Source: Paucibacter sp. DJ2R-2
GTDB lineage: Bacteria > Pseudomonadota > Gammaproteobacteria > Burkholderiales > Burkholderiaceae_C
Length of the DNA: 64,000 bases
Direction: 5' to 3'
Assembly: GCF_025717675.1 (NCBI RefSeq)
Contig: NZ_JAJIRT010000001.1
Coordinates: 930,001-994,000, forward strand
Made by a program: the position numbers and the translations under genes. Shown here in pieces: positions 61,444-64,000 of the stretch. Under the pieces are notes generated by a model. It was given only the letters and a program-made list of their open reading frames with translations, was not told the origin of the DNA and did no database searches. Position 1 is the stretch's first letter, and the number at the start of each line of letters is the position of its first letter.

Positions 61444-62256
61444 ATGAAGCTCTCCGCACTACTTTTCGCCCTCAGCAGCTTGGCCGGCGCAGCTGGCGCC
61501 GCCCCTGCAAGCACACCGCGTTTCATCTTGCTCGGTGAAGTGCACGACAACGCCGAGCAACACCGCTTGCGCGCGGCCTGGATGGCCGAATTGCTGAAGG
61601 ACGGGCGGCGCAGCACCGTGGTGTTCGAGCAGATCCCGGCAAAGAACACGGCTGCCTTGGCAGCGCTGCCGGCCGAGGCGCGCATGGACGCCGAGGCCCT
61701 GGTGGAACTCGCCCAACTGGACAAGAAGAACTGGCGCTGGCCGCTGCACAAGCCCCTGTTCGAAGCCAGCCTGCAGGCCGGCGCCGCCGTGGCCGGCGGC
61801 AACCTCAGCCGCGAAGAACTGCGCCCGCTGATGAAGGACGTGTCGGCCGAGACCTGGCCGGCCGATCTGCGCCGTCTGCTGGAGCAGACCCCTTGGGGCG
61901 AGGCCCAACAGAGCGCCATGATCCGCGCCATCGACGAAGGCCATTGCGGCGCCTTGCCTGCGGCCATGCAAGCACCCATGGCCTTGGCCCAGCGTGCGCG
62001 CGATGCCGCCATGGCCCGCGCCATGCTGGCGGCCCGCGAGGGCGGAGCTGTGCGCGTGATCCTGATCGCCGGCAATGGCCATGTCGACCGCGACCTGGGC
62101 GTGCCCCGCTATCTGGAAGCGGCCGGTGTGCCGGCCAGCGAGATCCAGGCCATCGGCTATCTGGAACAAGGCCAGGAAGGTCCAGGGCGCTTTGACAGCC
62201 GCGTGCTCACCGCCCCGGCCGAGCGCGAAGACCCTTGCAAGTCGCTGCGGCGCTGA
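61444..62256 (+). CDS. ChaN family protein (heme-binding uptake, Tiki-like)
   Basis: The 270-residue protein has a signal peptide (LLFALSSLAGAAGAAP) but no lipobox. The core LLGEVHDNAEQHRLRAAWM is the DUF399/ChaN hallmark with the metal or heme-linked Glu and His. The end VILIAGNGHVDRDLGVPRYL is the second conserved block. ChaN-like proteins bind heme or act as metal-dependent proteases of the Tiki type. The ATG at 61444 is at the signal peptide start. Confidence 0.8.
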   Translation: MKLSALLFALSSLAGAAGAAPASTPRFILLGEVHDNAEQHRLRAAWMAELLKDGRRSTVVFEQIPAKNTAALAALPAEARMDAEALVELAQLDKKNWRWPLHKPLFEASLQAGAAVAGGNLSREELRPLMKDVSAETWPADLRRLLEQTPWGEAQQSAMIRAIDEGHCGALPAAMQAPMALAQRARDAAMARAMLAAREGGAVRVILIAGNGHVDRDLGVPRYLEAAGVPASEIQAIGYLEQGQEGPGRFDSRVLTAPAEREDPCKSLRR

Positions 62257-62379
62257 GGCGCTGAAGTCGGGCGCCGTCACAGACGGTCAAACTCGGCGTA
62301 CGCGAGTGCCACAGACATTCAGGGCGAGGTTTTTGACAATGCTGTTCATCGACACAACAGCTTCAACGGAGACCTCAAC

Positions 62380-63090
62380 ATGCACGCACTGGCCACCACC
62401 CTCAGCCCCTTCCAGCGCAAATTCAGCAGCCGCATCGCCCGCCCCCAAGCCCGGCCCCTGCAGAGCCTGCCCGTGTTGGCGGAACAGGCCATCGCCGACC
62501 GCAGCAAGGCCCAGAACATCGCCGCCAGCGCCCTGGCACTGGCTTTGAGCGCGGTCTTGTTTGCCGGCCTGCCGGCCGAAGTGCGGGCGCAAACCCTGGC
62601 CCCACAGGCCAGCAGCGGCAATGGCAGCAGCATGATGGTGCGCGTGATCTCGTCCACCCCGAATCTGGAGCGCATCACCGAAACGCGCCAGCAATGCAGC
62701 TATGAGACCCAGCAGGTGGTGCAGCCGCCCGTGGCCAGCCAAGCCGGCATGAGCGGCACCGGCGGCGCCTTGCTCGGCGCCCTGGCCGGCGGCCTGCTGG
62801 CCAGCCAGGTCGGCAAGGGCAATGGCAAGCATGTGGCGATCGCCGCCGGCAGCGCCACCGGCGCCCTGATCGGCAAGAACATGGCCGAACAGTCAGGCTC
62901 GACGGCGAGCTACCCCAGCTACAGCCAGCAGCAGGTGCAGGTCTGCCGCCCGGTCAGCGTGCAGCGCGAGCAGGTGCGCGACTACACGGTGCGTTATGAG
63001 CACCAGGGTCAGGAGTATCAGGTGCTGTTGCCCCAACAGCCGGGTCAATGGTTGAAGCTGAACATCAGCCACACCGTCCAACCCGTCTGA
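62380..63090 (+). CDS. Glycine-zipper 2TM domain protein
   Basis: This 236-residue protein has a glycine-zipper hairpin, GTGGALLGALAGGLLASQVG then HVAIAAGSATGALIGKNMAE (about residues 127-170). A longer N-terminal part carries a hydrophobic segment (LALALSAVLFAGLPAEVRAQ), which may be a signal anchor. The C-terminal part (QVQVCRPVSVQREQVRDYTV) is like that of the 17-kDa surface-antigen/SlyB group in outer membranes. It starts 120 bases after the ChaN gene. Confidence 0.78.
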   Translation: MHALATTLSPFQRKFSSRIARPQARPLQSLPVLAEQAIADRSKAQNIAASALALALSAVLFAGLPAEVRAQTLAPQASSGNGSSMMVRVISSTPNLERITETRQQCSYETQQVVQPPVASQAGMSGTGGALLGALAGGLLASQVGKGNGKHVAIAAGSATGALIGKNMAEQSGSTASYPSYSQQQVQVCRPVSVQREQVRDYTVRYEHQGQEYQVLLPQQPGQWLKLNISHTVQPV

Positions 63091-63106
63091 GGCTGACGCC
63101 CGGGGC

Positions 63107-63799
63107 TCACCAGCCCGGCGGCAGCTTCTTCAGCAGCACCATGCGCCGGCCCTGGCGCTCGATATAGCCACCCTTGACCAGTTGCTGCAGGATGCGGCTG
63201 ATCATTTCGCGCGAGGCACCAACGCGTTCGGCCAGGTCTTGCTGGGTCAGCTTGTGCGGAACCACCAGGCGGCCGCTGGCATCGGGCTCGGCCATTTCCT
63301 GCAGCAGCTTGGCCAGGCGCGAATAGACATCATCCAGAGCCAGGCTCTTGACGCTGTCGGTCGCGCGGCGCAACAGGCCGATCAGGTGGCGGATCAGGTG
63401 CAGGGCGAAATCCGGGTGCTGCGCCAGAAACGCGCGCATCTCGGCGCCGCGCACCAGCACGCAGTGGACCGGCTCCAGGCTCTGCACCGAGGCTGAGCGG
63501 GGCGATCCGTCGAGACTCAGCTCGCCGAAATACTCGCCCGGGCCCAGGGTGTTGTAGACCACCTCACGGCCCTTGGCGTCGGTGCCGAACACCTTCACCC
63601 GACCCGAGAGCAGGATGTAGAAAGCGTCGGTGGTGTCGCCTTCGCGCAGCAAGGTGCTCAAGGCCGGAAAGGCGCGTACATCGCCGCGCCGGGCAATCTC
63701 GCGCAGCATTTCATCCTGCAACACGTCGGTGTATGGGCTCAACATCATGGTTGGGTCAGTTGTGGATTCCGGGCTGGGTTCGGTTGGCCGTTCAGGCAT
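63107..63799 (-). CDS. Crp/Fnr-family transcription regulator
   Basis: The 230-residue protein has a cyclic-nucleotide-binding-like domain (LREGDTTDAFYILLSGRVKV and NTLGPGEYFGELSLDGSPRS) and a C-terminal winged helix (LTQQDLAERVGASREMISRI). It has GELS and R-S-A-S in the phosphate cassette as in Crp, so cAMP or another cyclic nucleotide could bind. It lacks the FNR iron-sulfur cysteines. It lies convergent to the glycine-zipper gene. Confidence 0.9.
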   Translation of the reverse strand: MPERPTEPSPESTTDPTMMLSPYTDVLQDEMLREIARRGDVRAFPALSTLLREGDTTDAFYILLSGRVKVFGTDAKGREVVYNTLGPGEYFGELSLDGSPRSASVQSLEPVHCVLVRGAEMRAFLAQHPDFALHLIRHLIGLLRRATDSVKSLALDDVYSRLAKLLQEMAEPDASGRLVVPHKLTQQDLAERVGASREMISRILQQLVKGGYIERQGRRMVLLKKLPPGW

Positions 63800-63818
63800 T
63801 TGCGCAAACGGACCGGCG

Positions 63819-64000
63819 CTATTCTCTGTCAGGCCAGCGCATCAACAGGCGAGCGCCGGCCAATTCGGGCGCTTTCTGCATCAAGGCCTGGCCGCCATGG
63901 GCTTCGGCAACCCGCCGCACGATCGCCAGACCGAGGCCGAAGCCGCGGCTGCCGCGCTCCTTGGGGCCGTCCAAGCGCTTGAAGGGCGTGAACACAGCCT
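63819..64000 (-). CDS. Sensor histidine kinase, C-terminal end (cut by window edge)
   Basis: The last 59 codons of a histidine kinase are visible before the TAG at 63819-63821. They contain the F box VFTPFKRLDGPKERGSRG and the G2 box GFGLGLAIVRRVAEAHGG of the ATPase lid. The sensor and phospho-acceptor regions lie beyond the window. It runs in the same direction as the Crp/Fnr gene. The cognate regulator is not visible. Confidence 0.88.
   Translation of the reverse strand, partial: AVFTPFKRLDGPKERGSRGFGLGLAIVRRVAEAHGGQALMQKAPELAGARLLMRWPDRE

Overview
The window looks like chromosomal DNA of a high-GC betaproteobacterium of the order Burkholderiales, most likely the Rubrivivax/Roseateles/Leptothrix side (inference). 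The reasons are very GC-rich codon use, three PEP-CTERM exported proteins, an NAD-linked molybdenum formate dehydrogenase in the order fdsGBACD, a lipoprotein pullulanase, and many DUF898, DUF3857 and TIGR02285 type proteins. I saw no rRNA, tRNA, CRISPR array, transposase or phage gene.

Layout. 1-9.4 kb: a YibF-like GST (cut by the window edge), a methyltransferase, cytochrome b561, PBP7-type endopeptidase, an acetyltransferase, a large lipoprotein joining a polysaccharide deacetylase to a caspase-like protease and TPRs, then a coupled DUF898/M48 protease pair. 9.4-14.8 kb: pullulanase, divergent from purB. 14.9-19.6 kb: small PEP-CTERM, GrpB, DUF1801, lipoprotein, acetyltransferase and flavin-reductase genes. 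19.6-24.1 kb: two tandem PEP-CTERM repeat proteins downstream of a TPR/LuxR regulator, with long C runs (G runs on the coding strand) between. 24.1-29.6 kb: two TIGR02285 periplasmic paralogues bracketing an FMN reductase, a double acetyltransferase and an exported M3 peptidase. 29.8-39.0 kb: an exported DUF3857/transglutaminase/TPR protein, small enzymes, a diguanylate cyclase with an intact I-site, and a patatin phospholipase with a membrane tail. 39.2-41.6 kb: modB-modC-LysR, translationally coupled, without modA nearby.

41.6-50.1 kb looks like an accessory membrane-stress cluster. One operon carries a Bax-inhibitor-1 protein, a TFIIB-type zinc ribbon and a TerB-like protein. Divergent from it lie DUF3616, UPF0114, a diacylglycerol/sphingosine-type lipid kinase, a metallophosphoesterase, a second TerB-like protein, TerC/Alx and a CopD-like membrane protein. 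50.1-52.6 kb is visibly richer in A/T and holds small orphan genes, a gamma-carbonic anhydrase and at least one sequence with the features of an integron attC site. No integrase is present, so it may be a cassette remnant.

52.9-59.0 kb is the formate dehydrogenase operon fdsG-fdsB-fdsA-fdhD-fdsD. It needs molybdenum, which the nearby modBC genes could supply (inference). 59-64 kb holds small acetyltransferases, a ChaN-family protein, a glycine-zipper protein, a Crp/Fnr regulator and the 3' end of a sensor histidine kinase. Positions, residues and motifs were read directly from the sequence. Family names come from recognition of conserved motifs and were not confirmed by a database search.
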